Shown here piece after piece: positions 31,085-41,583 of a DNA stretch of 64,000 nucleotides. Positions within the stretch are counted from its first letter, which is position 1. Each line of letters opens with the position of its first letter. A model generated the notes under the pieces. That model ran no database searches, had not been told where the DNA came from, and was given only the letters and a program-made list of their open reading frames with translations. The stretch lies in contig JAHLMK010000036.1 of NCBI GenBank assembly GCA_019915135.1, positions 62,001 to 126,000 on the forward strand, read 5' to 3'. The position numbers and the translations under genes were made by a program. This DNA comes from Strobilurus pachycystidiatus. Lineage: Eukaryota; Basidiomycota; Agaricomycetes; Agaricales; Physalacriaceae.

Positions 31085-33762
31085 TCACTGTTGACGGTAC
31101 CAAGACTGTTTACGAAGCTCCCAATGTGGCCGCCATTGTCCTTCAAACCCGGGAGTCATCTCCCTTTGCACTGGTATGATCCAATCCATCTGGCGGGTAG
31201 TAGGCAAGACCATGGGAAGAACGGGGGCACGACCAAATGTAACAAAAAAAGTGTCGATATACACACCCACCAATGCAGTTTCCAGCTTCTCTATCTCCTG
31301 CTGGGTGTACCCCCTCACATACTCTTTATCCTCCACCCACACCTCAGCCGACAACGCCATATGCCAATTCTTGATCACGCCCCACAGTGCATAGATGTAG
31401 CGCGCGCGAGATCTCCAATCCGGGTGTGCCAGCCCTTGGTTTGCCTGACCAACGTCGACGATGTGGATGGGTGCACTACCAATGGGAAAACAATCGCGCA
31501 CGGAATCATACTGCTCGTGGAAGTCCTCAATGCGAGAGTGCCAAGCATTGAGGGTGGCAAATTCCAAACAAAATGCCAGCTCGTTCATCTCCTAACAGAT
31601 CTGCTGCATTAACCCCACCTTGTTTGAAGCCACCTCGCCATACCACCTCCCATTCGGATTGACGGCGGCCGGAACATCCACAGACGCCAGCTGGACAAGC
31701 CCGTCGACTTCCTCTTTGTGTTTTCGGTGGCGCCACGTATGCTTCCCGGATCCATCAACGTTTGGTGAAAGACTGCCCTGGTGGATGAGAAGGCACCATG
31801 CTTGATGGCTCAGTGCAGGCGGTTTGTCGGTCTGAGCGGCAGCGAGTACCACTCCCCAAACATTCAGCCAATTCTGAACATACGAGATTGTCTTCTTGGG
31901 CTGGATGGAGGTGAAGACGTCGGCACGAGGAATGAAGAAACATTTGTTTGGCTTATCCACGCAGCGTGACTTGCACATATCAAGTTTTGAGATGGACGCG
32001 CGCCATACAGCGACGTGTGAGGGGAGAAAAGCATGCTCGGCATAGACAATGGTAACTTGATCTGTAAGAGACGTTAATAATTGGAAAGCGGGTATTTGCT
32101 ATTGACGTACCAGTGTCCTTCTTCCCTTGGCGGGTCCCAATTGTACGTCAAAGTGAGGATGAGCCTGCGAGCGGGGCAATCACGGGGCGCTCAACCCCAC
32201 GCCAGTCGTATTCAAAAGGCAACGTGAAGAAGCCTGAACGAGAGTTGATGAGATTCCGGAACGCCAGAATTTTTGTCCCCTGCCCACTTCCTCCTTCCCA
32301 AAGAACCGGACTATGCTTGTCCAATTCTGTCACAATGGAGCTGGGCTCCGTGATGCTTACTACCTCCTCCACACAAAAGGTGCCTGCAAATTGTAGTGGC
32401 CTGACCACCCAAACCGAAGCCCCGACAAAAACTAGACGTGTCGCTAGGTCCATGTCAAAGGTGAAGCAGCCAACCAAGGAATAGACATGAGCACAAATGT
32501 CGGATATTTTTGGATATTTCAATTGTATTCGTATCCGACATCCGAAGATATTCGGATGTCGGATGTCGGATACCTCTCAGATGTTGAATACCTCTCAGAT
32601 GTCGGATGTCCACTTTCTGAGCAGACATCCGAGACATGATAGTGTGGGCTGTAGTATATGAGTGTTCTGTGTTAGCTATGTGACTCTAATTGACATTTAC
32701 ACACAGTGTAATATCATAACTTCATAGTAGGTATAGTTTCAGGCTGCTCTTGATGCAATATTATGCCAATACTCATGGATATTCAGATATATTTGAATAT
32801 ATTTGGATGAATATTCACAAATATTCGGATATTGGACAATTATCTTGGATGCAATGTCGGATATCCATCCGAATACAAATATCTGGGTTTGAGGTGCACA
32901 TATTTGTGGTTCGGATGTCAGATACATCCGAATAGACACTCGTGATCATGTCTACCAAGGAACGATTGGTCAACATGAAAGAGACATTTGGGTTGATCTC
33001 TTTCTTGCCCGAGAGAACCCCAAGCCCTTTAGGGCAGTACATCCACAGAGCGAGCAAGTTGAGAACGATCCACTGAAAGTTGTGCATGTGTATGGTGAAA
33101 CGCCGGAAAGACATGGTCTGATACATTAGAGCATTGCGAATAGAGTACAGTGATAAGATGATACAGCGCCATTGGTGACATGTTGCATCAGGTAGAACGC
33201 AAGCATCAAAGTCAAGCTCCTCATCGTGGGTGGCAATCCCGTGTACCCCCTCGACAGCATCACACAGACCCCGCAAAAACCAAGCTGATGCGCGCCCAAA
33301 GTCAGCGCAAAATGTGCCATCTTCGGTCCAGTGGGAGCCTGCCTCAGGATCTATCCAAGCCACCCAATACTTCTCGCCAAGCTCCCGTGACAACTCCGGC
33401 GGTTGCTTCATCATTCAGGCGAGGTGGGGGAAATCCTTGCAAAAGAATTGCGGCCATAGGCGCGGGTCCTCCAGGCCCATGCGTAAGTCTGCCCTGGGTG
33501 GAAGGATTTGTGTGCAATGGACGTCGGGCCGCGGGACATAATTGGAGTTGGGGCTGGAGACAATAAATGGTGTGTCGTCAAGGACTGCAGCTGCAACGGC
33601 CTCAAACGCAGTTGTGGGGTCTAAGATAGGCTAAATTAGAACGGGAGACACTGACATTCGAAGCGAGCGAGTACACACCAATGTCAGTGCCAAGAGCAAT
33701 CAGACGCTCGGGATGATCCAGCAGCGCCTGGTGCTCGGCGGAGCGCGTAAAGGCGGGCGGCA
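31085..33762 (-). pseudogene. Accessory protein of the third hAT unit (same family as 47573-49963)
   Basis: Read leftward from the candidate ATG at 33762: FTRSAEHQALLDHPERLIAL, an intron (about 33610-33660), DDTPFIVSSPNSNYVPRPDV, a TGA at 33415-33417, YWVAWIDPEAGSHWTEDGTF, and then NVSFMLTNRSL joined across the inserted MITE to VGCFTFDMDLATRLVFVGAS and VWVVRP. Further on come CFFIPRADVFTSIQPKKTIS, a TAG at 31592-31594 at a position that is Trp in the intact homologue, ELAFCLEFATLNAWHSRIED and FFVTFGRAPVLPMVLP. The blocks line up one by one with the intact accessory protein (GAVTDQKDIADSLYRAGVPI; YALPDPNVIAGV; INFRVELLTLDRHC; FYKIFGRPPLVPHGL). Function unknown. It diverges from the transposase fragment at 37202, as in the other two units. 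Confidence 0.75.
32474..32962. mobile_element. hAT-type MITE, 473 bp, with perfect 8-bp target duplication
   Basis: The element is 32482-32954. Its ends are TAGACATGAGCAC and, reversed, TAGACATGATCAC. The 8-bp direct repeat CCAAGGAA flanks it at 32474-32481 and 32955-32962. The interior is AT-rich with many short inverted words (ATCCGACATCCGA type) and no coding frame. It lies in the accessory gene of the third hAT unit; excising it with one target copy restores the frame ...NRSLVGCFTFDMDLA. Confidence 0.95.
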
Positions 33763-33967
33763 TAGCGGGCGTAGGAGCAATATCTGGCACTGCCAAGATT
33801 AATTGCAAATGGATGAAAGACAAAACACGTACCAGGCGAAGCCATCGAGAAGGGACTGTTGCTGTAAGAGAGTCAGCAACCAGACTCCAGTACGTCGTCC
33901 TAGAAAATTGTCCAGCCAAAGTCTGCGATCAGACGCGCGGAGAGGACCAGAGGCGCGTAGATTCCAA

Positions 33968-34170
33968 GCAACCGGCTGCTGACAATTGTCAGACAGCAGC
34001 GGATGACGACCGTCATGCCGCAACAAAGAGGAGAGCAGGGGTGACGCGCCATTTGCCCACAATCAAACTGTAAGAAAAGAAAAAAAAAAGAAAGTGCTGC
34101 TGACAATTGTCAGACAGGAGCGGATGACAACCGTCATGCCGCAACAAAGGGGAGAGCAGGGGGGAAGAGC
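33968..34170. repeat. Tandem duplication of about 120 bp with hairpin motif
   Basis: Two diverged direct units start at the 14-bp palindrome CTGACAATTGTCAG (33979 and 34100) and continue through GCGGATGAC, CGTCATGCCGCAACAAA and GGAGAGCAGGGG. They lie upstream of the third accessory gene. A poly-A tract (34079-34089) separates them. Confidence 0.8.
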
Positions 34171-34379
34171 AACAAAAATCTAACTTACACAAAAGGCCAC
34201 TTGAGTGACGCAGAATGCGGCAGTTGGTCGCAATCACGAAATTCAGTGTCGAGGGCGGCGGGTGGGTGGCAGCAAAAGAGAGAGATGGCGGCCTTGTAAA
34301 AAGATAAAGACTGGTCTCGAATGCTGAGTCATAACACCTGACCAGCGGTGGATTTTTGCCCAAGTCCGCTATCTCTGAT

Positions 34380-34410
34380 TCTCTAATTCTCTCTCTCTCT
34401 CAATCTCTAC
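34380..34410. repeat. CT microsatellite
   Basis: A short run of CT dinucleotides (CTCTCTCTCTCTC) lies within the hairpin-rich intergenic region. Confidence 0.8.
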
Positions 34411-35289
34411 CCTGCCTGTTTTGTCTGGACTCCGCCCTCACCACTACGCTGGCGCCGGCTTCTGGGAGATGACGTTTTGTCAATCCCATCCAGTCTGACA
34501 ATTGTCAGCTGGAAACGACTGGGCACCACCTCCACACCCCATTGCCACCGACTGCCGTTTGCCACCGACTGCTATCTGCCACCGACCGCCAATCTGGGAG
34601 ATAACAAATTGTCAATCCCATTCAGAGTGACAATTGTCACCTGGAAGTCCTCCGTTCACCACCGCGTCCCCGCGCAACAAGCCAAGATCCATTCCAATGT
34701 CTGAAGTTTGGCGTGTTCATCTCTAGGTGGAACTGAGGTGCGATTATCATCCATCCGTTCATTCTTTTCATTGCTGTCTGACCGGTTCTCTTTATAACCC
34801 GCCACACCAACATTTACCTGCTTTTGCGTTCTCGCTCGGCATGCTAACAAATGATCCTCCTTCTCTGCCTCTACTACGTGTTTATTCTCATACCGCCCTT
34901 TAACCTTGGACTCAATACCTGGGATCTCTTCGATCTCAATCACCCGCCGCCCAGGTTTTCTGGTAAGCCCCTCCGCATAGTGTTATGCCTTGCTCTTACC
35001 CGCTTTCAGATACAAGTCGTCACCCCGTATATACCAACGTATCATGTATCCGCCTTGTTCAATTCTAATACCTCCCTTACAACCTACTTTGCAGTCTCCG
35101 CTTCATCCTCCTTGCTGTCAGTTATTTGCCTGCGACACGCCAGCTTGCCCATATTGTTCATCTCCCAAGATGCCATCGCTCCAGCATCGTATTCCTTGGG
35201 TTTCTTAAGCTGGCCTTGGCGAGGGAGTAGAACTGGATTGTCCCTGAAAGAGGCGGGATGAGTCGAAAGCGCATTTTGACAGAGGAATA

Positions 35290-36227
35290 TTGCCTACTCG
35301 TAGCGTCGTTGCTCTGCACTTGCGCGTAACTTTGTTTGGTTGGCGGTTCTATACTTTGCCTTGGTGACCTTGTTACGAGCGCAAAAGTCCTCCAACTGCT
35401 CCTCATTCATGTCAGCTTTTTTCCTATTCGGTGACGCTTCAGTGAACGAGTCGCAATCTCAACCGAAGTCCTCACTTTGCCATAGATTTTGCTGAAGAAG
35501 CATTACGCTTTATGCGTTTTTTCTCCATCTCCTGCTCGCAGCTCGCGTATCTGAGCAACAGCATCAGCTGCCGCGTCCTCCTCGGCAATCTTTGCGAGAC
35601 GGTCTTGTTCCTCGCTTTGCAGATAATCAAGTGGCTCCGGACAGTCGTTGCCTTGGTCATACAGCGCCTGGAAATAGGTGTGAACCTCTTCAGAAAATGC
35701 CTCAATGAGTAGAAATGTCCACAAATATATATTCGAGTATATTCTTATTCATACACACAAATAATCCCCCCTCCAAGAGTCATAATTGTTATTCATGAAT
35801 ATATTCTTAATCTTATTCATCAACTTAATCTTTATTGCAAATATTTTGCTTTTATTCATGAATATTCACGAATATACGAGTATAATCATCTCAATGTCAC
35901 TCAAGATTCCAGTTAAAGTTATTGAATGACCTATAAATCATTCAAACAGCATCCACATTCATCAAAAACTTGTCTTTGATATTGGAAATTCAGTATTGTC
36001 AGACACTCATGAAGGAGTTGAGGATTATGTGAACTTGAAGGTTCATATTCTATATTTGTCAACTTATTCTTATTCACAAATATAATATATTCATCATATT
36101 CATATTCATGAATAAGATTAGGAATATATTCATGAATATTCTCCTTTACTCTTTATTTGTGGTCATGTCTACCAATGAGATCGTGATCACGTTCAGCTTT
36201 CAGAGCCGACTGTTTAGTGCGGACCAT
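35290..36227 (-). pseudogene. Small charged protein of unknown function, split by a MITE
   Basis: From the ATG at 36227 the protein reads MVRTKQSALKAERDHDLI and, across the MITE at 35710-36171, EAFSEEVHTYFQALYDQGND, CPEPLDYLQSEEQDRLAKIA and EEDAAADAVAQIRELRAGDG to a stop at 35503-35505. A later piece, MNEEQLEDFCARNKVTKAKY with RTANQTKLRASAEQRRYE (to about 35290), could be a further exon. The highly charged helical sequence with a short basic start resembles N-termini of transposon-encoded proteins, but I cannot name it. It lies between the divergent genes of the third hAT unit and is not matched in the other two, so it is probably a separate insertion. Confidence 0.4.
35702..36179. mobile_element. 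hAT-type AT-rich MITE, 462 bp, with near-perfect 8-bp target duplication
   Basis: The element is 35710-36171. Its ends TAGAAATGTCCACAAATA and, reversed, TAGACATGACCACAAATA match at 16 of 18 positions. The flanking direct repeats are TCAATGAG (35702-35709) and CCAATGAG (36172-36179), seven of eight identical. The interior is dominated by ATTCATGAATATTC-like inverted words. It interrupts the small charged-protein gene; removal restores the frame ...DHDLIEAFSEEV. Confidence 0.9.
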
Positions 36228-37201
36228 TGTTGGTTGAGGAAGAGGTACAGATGGTGGGATCAATTCAAGTCTTGAATCATAGACCCATGCCATCCATTGT
36301 TCAACTTTAGTCGTAATCTCAATCCATGTTCTCTAAATAATCTCCAAGGTAGATAAACATAAATAGGTTATATTTGGACAGATGAATAGTCATATTGCGA
36401 GCTGTAGAGCAAAGAATAGAGACTGAATGCCAATATTAAGTGACCACACAAGACGCCGGAAGAACCACCCTGAGTGCTGAGTAACACTCAGGTGATGTTC
36501 AGTCACTGTCAAAGTGACATTTTTCTTGCTTTCCACCACGTTGCCTGCAACCTGGACATTGCCCTCAAAGTCACACGCGGGGACCGACTACCGTGCACGC
36601 CCTGGGAAATGACGTTTGTCATACCCTGCCATTCCGACAATTGTCAGCTGGCCGTACACTCGCTATCGCAGGACCTTGGGACGACTTTTGGGGACATGAC
36701 GCTATCGTCAATCCCTTCCAGCCTGACAATTGTCAGCTGATTGAGCGCTATTGCGAACGCTGGTTGGATAGGACGTCCTCCCGCAGGAACGGTTACAGGA
36801 ATCAGTGCCCTCTTTGTCCTGCACTGGTGGGCATATTTCCACTAGGAATTTACCCTTGCACACGAGGCTAATTTTTTTCAGCTGCTGGCTCTATCAAGCG
36901 GGCATCTGTGGATGCCCGTTTCAAATTTCCTCAACACGATGCTATATTGATGGATAACTACACCTCAGGGTGTGTGTTTATCGTCCTTGATCTCAGAAAT
37001 ATCATTAATCAGGTCGTCATCATCAGAATTGTGCTTGCATTGTCTGCCTGCGGCTGTCTGCTTCCCCATCCGATTTTTCGGTCAGGTAAACGTTGGATGT
37101 TTTTCAAATCTGGCTGCCCGTACAAACTTACTCAAATAGCAGATATTCCTTGTCTTTCAAGTCATGTTGTACTCACCCAGTGCAGATATCCTCCTCCAGA
37201 A

Positions 37202-37949
37202 ATGGCTCCTCGTACCAAATCAACCACATCTGCTTCTAACGCCGACCCTGGTGCCAAGTGCAAGCGCGCCACAACCGTTGGCGAGCAAGGTGCCGCTGTT
37301 GCCGCCACTGTTCCTGCTAAGCCCGCCACCAAGCGCAGCCGCAAGTCCAGCATTAGAGGTGGTAAGGGTAAGGCGGCGGCAAAGTCCAGGTCTTAATCTC
37401 GCAAGCGTCCCACCAACAATTCAATGCCCGACCTCGAGGCCCTCTCTGACTCTGGCGAGTCAGACGAATCTGACGCGGACAATGATGAACCCGACCCCGA
37501 ACCCAATGCTACCCCGGCCGCCGAGGTTGACGACAACGATCCAATTGCCTACTGGCAGGCCATTATTGGTATATTCTTTTTATCATTCATTTGTGTTCTA
37601 GGCTCATATCAGTATGCAGATGCCAAGGTGCAGAACGACTGGCGCGCCACCTGCTACAACCACTACAAGCATCCTCAGCTTATCGAAGCTTCTGGTAGAG
37701 GATTTACCATGCTATTTGTTTGCAAAACGTATGTGTTTACGATTAGCATGGAATTTAATACATACTGACCTTCTCGTGGGACTGGCACTCGTGTCACTCG
37801 TTTTCTCGACGACTCCGTCATCAGCAACCTGAAGCGACACTCCGACCTTTGCGAAGCAGCACAAGCCAGTGGCCAAACATTGCTGGCGCCATTCGCTCAA
37901 GGCTCCACATATAGTCCTGGTTGGCACCGCGTCTACATTGCTCAGCAGG
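37202..37949 (+). pseudogene. hAT transposase N-terminal fragment (third hAT unit)
   Basis: From the ATG at 37202 the frame encodes MAPRTKSTTSASNADPGAKC, a basic KRSRKSSIRGGKGKAAAKSR run, a TAA at 37394-37396, an acidic stretch (LEALSDSGESDESDADNDEP), and NDWRATCYNHYKHPQLIEAS with FTMLFVCK. An intron lies near 37730-37775, then the zinc-finger second half DDSVISNLKRHSDLCEA. The order basic tail, acidic patch, W-x3-[AC]-Y-[KN]-H-[FY], then a BED-type finger (C...H-x4-C) is that of the intact hAT transposase at 43096-46150 (SWTSAAYKHF; TSNLHKHINNC). Everything after the finger, including the catalytic core and dimerisation domain, is missing. A duplication and an LTR scrap follow. Confidence 0.6.
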
Positions 37950-38180
37950 TAGCCGTGTCTCACCGTCCGTTTGTCTTTGTCAAGGATCTGGGATATCAAA
38001 AAACAATCCACATGTTTCACAGGCGGTGCCCCTCTTTTTATCTTAAAAAAGCCGGCAATTGCCACCTAGGTAGCCGTGTCTCACCGTCCGTTTGTCTTTG
38101 TCAAGGATCTGGGATATCAGAAAACAATCCACATGTTTCACAGGCGGTGCCCCTCTTTTTATCCTAAAAAAGCCGGCAAT
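37950..38180. repeat. Tandem duplication of about 119 bp
   Basis: Two nearly identical direct copies begin GTAGCCGTGTCTCACCGTCC (37950 and 38069) and run to AAAAAAGCCGGCAAT. They differ at two or three bases and lie right after the truncated third transposase. Confidence 0.9.
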
Positions 38181-38202
38181 AATGGGCTACCTGGGAGGCT
38201 TT

Positions 38203-38268
38203 TGTTAAGACTGGCTGAGTAAGTCGGAGATCCGGTCCAATCCTGTGTCATGACGCATGGATATGACA
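38203..38268 (+). mobile_element. 66-bp internally deleted LTR of the Gypsy family
   Basis: TGTTAAGAC, the first nine bases of the 814-bp LTR seen at 54842 and 60367, is joined directly to that LTR's last 57 or so bases (TGGCTGAGTAAGTCGG...ATATGACA). The junction falls at a GAC shared by both sides, which suggests deletion through microhomology. No 5-bp target duplication is evident. Confidence 0.8.
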
Positions 38269-40664
38269 CAGGCAGATGGGACACCTACCCATACGAGATA
38301 CATCGAAACTTTAGCTCAATCCAATGTTGCAATGAAACATAATCTGAAAAATACCAAATTTATTGTGCCACCCAGAAATATATTCAGGATGTGCTACACA
38401 AATTCTCAGGCCCTTGCGGTACGTTCAGCGTCGTCGACAACGTCAGGATAACGTCGAGGATGCAGCGGGATCAAAATTTGGCATCAGCCGGACAACCATC
38501 AAACGATTACATTCCTTCAACCTTGCCTTAAACTAAGACGACAACGACGACTTTTGCTCTCTGCCGCCGTTGCTTGGTCTCTGCGCCCTCCCTGCACCCA
38601 CCTGTTGCGGTCGATTGACCCATAGAAGGACCGCATACGGACGCATCGCTGCGTAAGCCCCAGACGATGGGCAGCTCGACGAAAAACGGCGCCGTCGACT
38701 TGAAAAGTCGACGCCAAGCAGCGCCAGCCCCGTCGCACCCCTGGCATGGGCTCTGCAAGGTCGGTGGCCGGTGGAATTAGCGCTGCTCGTCTGCTGGCGG
38801 GTACGCCGGGCGGGTGGGTTTTTTTTTACCAATCCGTTTTGCGGCTTGTTTTCATCTAATACATCTTTGCAGCTTCCTATTCCATTACTCAACAACGACA
38901 ACACGCTGTGCTCGCCGCGGCGGCAACCGCCACAGCTCACAACTGCTCCGCCTCCCCTCACAACTGCTCCGCCCTGCCATCACCACACCCCACTATTACC
39001 ACGACAGGTCACTACCCCACAAAGGCCGCATCACATGGCGGTGTGCTCAATGTCACAATGGACAATAGGAACATTGGCATCGATGGCGGGTGCCCGCACG
39101 ACGACTACGACACCGGCATGGCCCCAATTCCCCATCGTCTCACCGGCCCACGCTTCTTATCGCCCATCCCCGCCTCGCATCTACGCTCTCTTTTACCCTC
39201 CACCCCCGCAGTTCCGCATCCCCTTCATCATTGCCTGAAATATGGTATTTCATGCACGGCTGAGCCCCCCGGCACATTTGTGTGGGGGGTGATTGTCGGG
39301 CATGATTCAACATACGAAGAGACCGGCTAGGCATGTTCAAAGGAATGTCGGGGTGCGCCGGGGGGAGTGGGGATGGTTGCCTGGAGGAAGGACCTTCATT
39401 GCTTGGAGCACTGTGATCGGAAGACCCTTGATGGTGGGCTATTTGTTTCAGGCCCGCGTCATTCATGTGGGGTATTCAGGCGAGTGCCAAAGGGGAACTG
39501 AGGGGGAGGGGACGCACCGGGGGGGACCCAACGGAGGAGACGCACCGGGACGCGCGAGAACCGAGGAGATGGGGGGCAGCGAATATCTAGGAAGGGAAGG
39601 GAGGCAAGCGGCCGCGGGTCACGGAGCGTGGTCCCGGGATGTACAATGAGGCAGCGGCGGGGAGAATTGTGGCGGCGGTGGGTAGCAGTTAAATAAGCGC
39701 TACATCCAGATTTGGATCGTCCATCCAGCCCATGCCGATGCGGAGAGGCGGCAAGTATGCCCTAATGCAATTGTATCTATAATATACATTGGTCTGTTAT
39801 AATTTGTGCCATATGAGACATCTGTAAATGGATAGAGTCCCGATTTCATGAATATCGGAAGGTGAAAGTGTCAGCGTCGGGCCTATTTGTCTGTAGCGAG
39901 GGTGCACGAGGCAACGACTGGAGAGCGGTGTAAGAGGTAGTGTATTGAATCCCGGGGGAAAGACAATGGTTCTCTGAAGAATTACTCTACTAACTACTGA
40001 CTCTTTTATATAGTTCCCGACGCCCGACACCCAATGGGCGCGGGTGCACCCTGCTGACTCATTCCCGAGTCATTGCACGAGTCATTGCGCCATCCCGCCT
40101 GTGATTGGTCGGGAGCGCGCCCTATCCCGCCCGATCCCGCTTTCCCGTCGGCCGAGCTCCGCCACCATGTGCTACCGTCGGACGGCCGTCGGATAAATCC
40201 CGACAATGGGCGCAATAATGTTGCGCCCGCCCTCGTGGGCGTTGCCTTTGGTCGGCGAGGCGTCTGTGGCGCAGTCAAGTCATGACAGAAAGTATACAAA
40301 ACCTAACCTAACTGATGACTGCTTTGGGCAGGCAATGTAGGGTGCCGTGAAGGGAAAGATGTGGCTGTGCAAATGGGCTACCTGGGAGGCTTTTGAGAAA
40401 GTGGCGATTGCCGGGGAAAAGGCTTATAATGGTGACATGGGGTGGACTACTTCCATCAGCATCCCCGCATCTGCTATCTCCGTCGCCTCCACATTTACTA
40501 CTACCATGTTGGTGTCTGACGCCATCGAGTCTGCTTCTGCATCTTGTGTGTCTGCCACCCTTTGCTCGGCGCATGACGCGCTCTCCTCCCACACCGCCAT
40601 CACCCTGCCGCCGCCTCCACATCCACTACTCCCGTGCCGGCCGCGTCTGCATCTGTATCTGGTG
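38269..40664. other. Unassigned region left of the outer hAT element
   Basis: No gene was recognised in about 2.4 kb. A short plus-strand frame near 38420-38530 (NVEDAAGSKFGISRTTIKRL) looks like a helix-turn-helix remnant of some transposase. A 24-bp word GGGCTACCTGGGAGGCTTTT occurs at 38183 and again at 40376 in direct orientation. Frames at 38533-39330 are GC-rich and low in information. Confidence 0.35.
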
Positions 40665-40684
40665 TAGAGTCCCCAACGAGTGCC

Positions 40685-41140
40685 GCCAAAACTAGAGATC
40701 TTCACGAGTCATTAGAAGTAGAGGATATCCTTGATACGAACCTTGACTTTGATCCGAAGTTCAAATCATTAACATGTCAATGATCCGAACCTAAGGATCA
40801 TTGTAAGGATCAAGGTTCATTCACTGAAGGTAAAAATCATTGAAGGATCATTGTTGCATCATTAACTTTATGCAAATACAAGTACAGAAAAGCTTCCACA
40901 GTACTTAAACAGCTTTCAATGGTACATGTTGATGATTATGAATGCATATTCTATCAGAGATCAGACATCTATCACCCAAACATAGAAGGATCATTCAATG
41001 ATCCTTGATTTGAACTGCTCAATGATCCGAACTTAAGAATCATTGAAAGGATCAAGGTTTATTTAATTTTGGAGAGGATATCCTCTTTGAGGATCAAGGT
41101 TCAGATCATTAAATAACTCGTGGGGATCTCTAGCCAAAAC
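40685..41140. mobile_element. hAT-type MITE, 440 bp, with perfect 8-bp target duplication
   Basis: The element is 40693-41132. Its ends TAGAGATCTTCACGAGT and, reversed, TAGAGATCCCCACGAGT differ at two positions. The direct repeat GCCAAAAC flanks it (40685-40692 and 41133-41140). The interior contains many GGATCA/TGATCC words and no gene. It was inserted 28 bp inside the left terminus of the outer hAT element. The end sequence is one gap away from the end of the host element. Confidence 0.95.
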
Positions 41141-41291
41141 GGGTATACCCGTGGACCATACTCATATCTGGGTGGACCCTTACTCAGTTATCACTCAATA
41201 CCCGTGGATTGCATACCCGGGTAACGGGTAAGTAACGGGCCAGACCTCAAGCTCAGGGGTATACCCGCTGTACTCACTCACACTTTTGAGG

Positions 41292-41410
41292 GTTGTAACA
41301 AAATGACCGCTGTGAGAATCGAACCTGCAGCAATTAGGCCATCCTCACCGGGTGTAAACCCGGCAACAAGTGCACGCAAGATACTGTTCAGCCAAATGGC
41401 GATGAACACC
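41292..41410 (-). other. tRNA-like sequence with Pol III box motifs (outer hAT)
   Basis: On the minus strand an A-box-like TGGCTGAACAG (about 41388-41399) is followed by the B box GGTTCGATTCT (41315-41325) and ATTTTGTTACAA. The same arrangement lies at 50170-50272 in the inner element, at the equivalent place between accessory gene and terminus. No good acceptor stem can be folded, so it is not called a tRNA gene. Confidence 0.45.
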
Positions 41411-41583
41411 TTACCTTTATCAGCAATAGAGCCTATCGCAAAACAACAGGGCCCAAAAAATGCAAGAGAGGAGTAAATTGACAGTCCAAGACATAGAAAA
41501 TAAATGCGGGGCGGGTGGGTAGTACAGCGTGCAATTAATGTCCAGAATGTAGGTAAAAAAGTTTGGCAATGTCTGTATAATGT

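Larger units (their letters stand above)
33979..36736. promoter_or_regulatory. Hairpin-rich divergent intergenic region of the third hAT unit
   Basis: Between the accessory gene (minus) and the transposase fragment (plus) the palindrome CTGACAATTGTCAG or a one- to two-base variant occurs six times: 33979, 34100, 34495, 34627, 36634 and 36723. Four of these are preceded, about 20-30 bp away, by a second short hairpin of the TGACGTTTTGTCA type within a GGGA-ATGAC-TCAATCCC context. Comparable repeated hairpins lie between the divergent genes of the other two hAT units. They could be transposase-binding sites or a shared bidirectional promoter. The AT-rich MITE and a small gene have been inserted into the middle. 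Confidence 0.5.

Noticed and set aside
31085..33762. Accessory gene belonging to the KDZ element
   Set aside because: It is adjacent to the KDZ gene, but the hAT-type terminus at 30818 lies between them and the protein aligns with the hAT accessory proteins; the hAT assignment fits better.
37950..38180. CRISPR-like or satellite array
   Set aside because: Only two units of about 119 bp without spacers; an ordinary tandem duplication.
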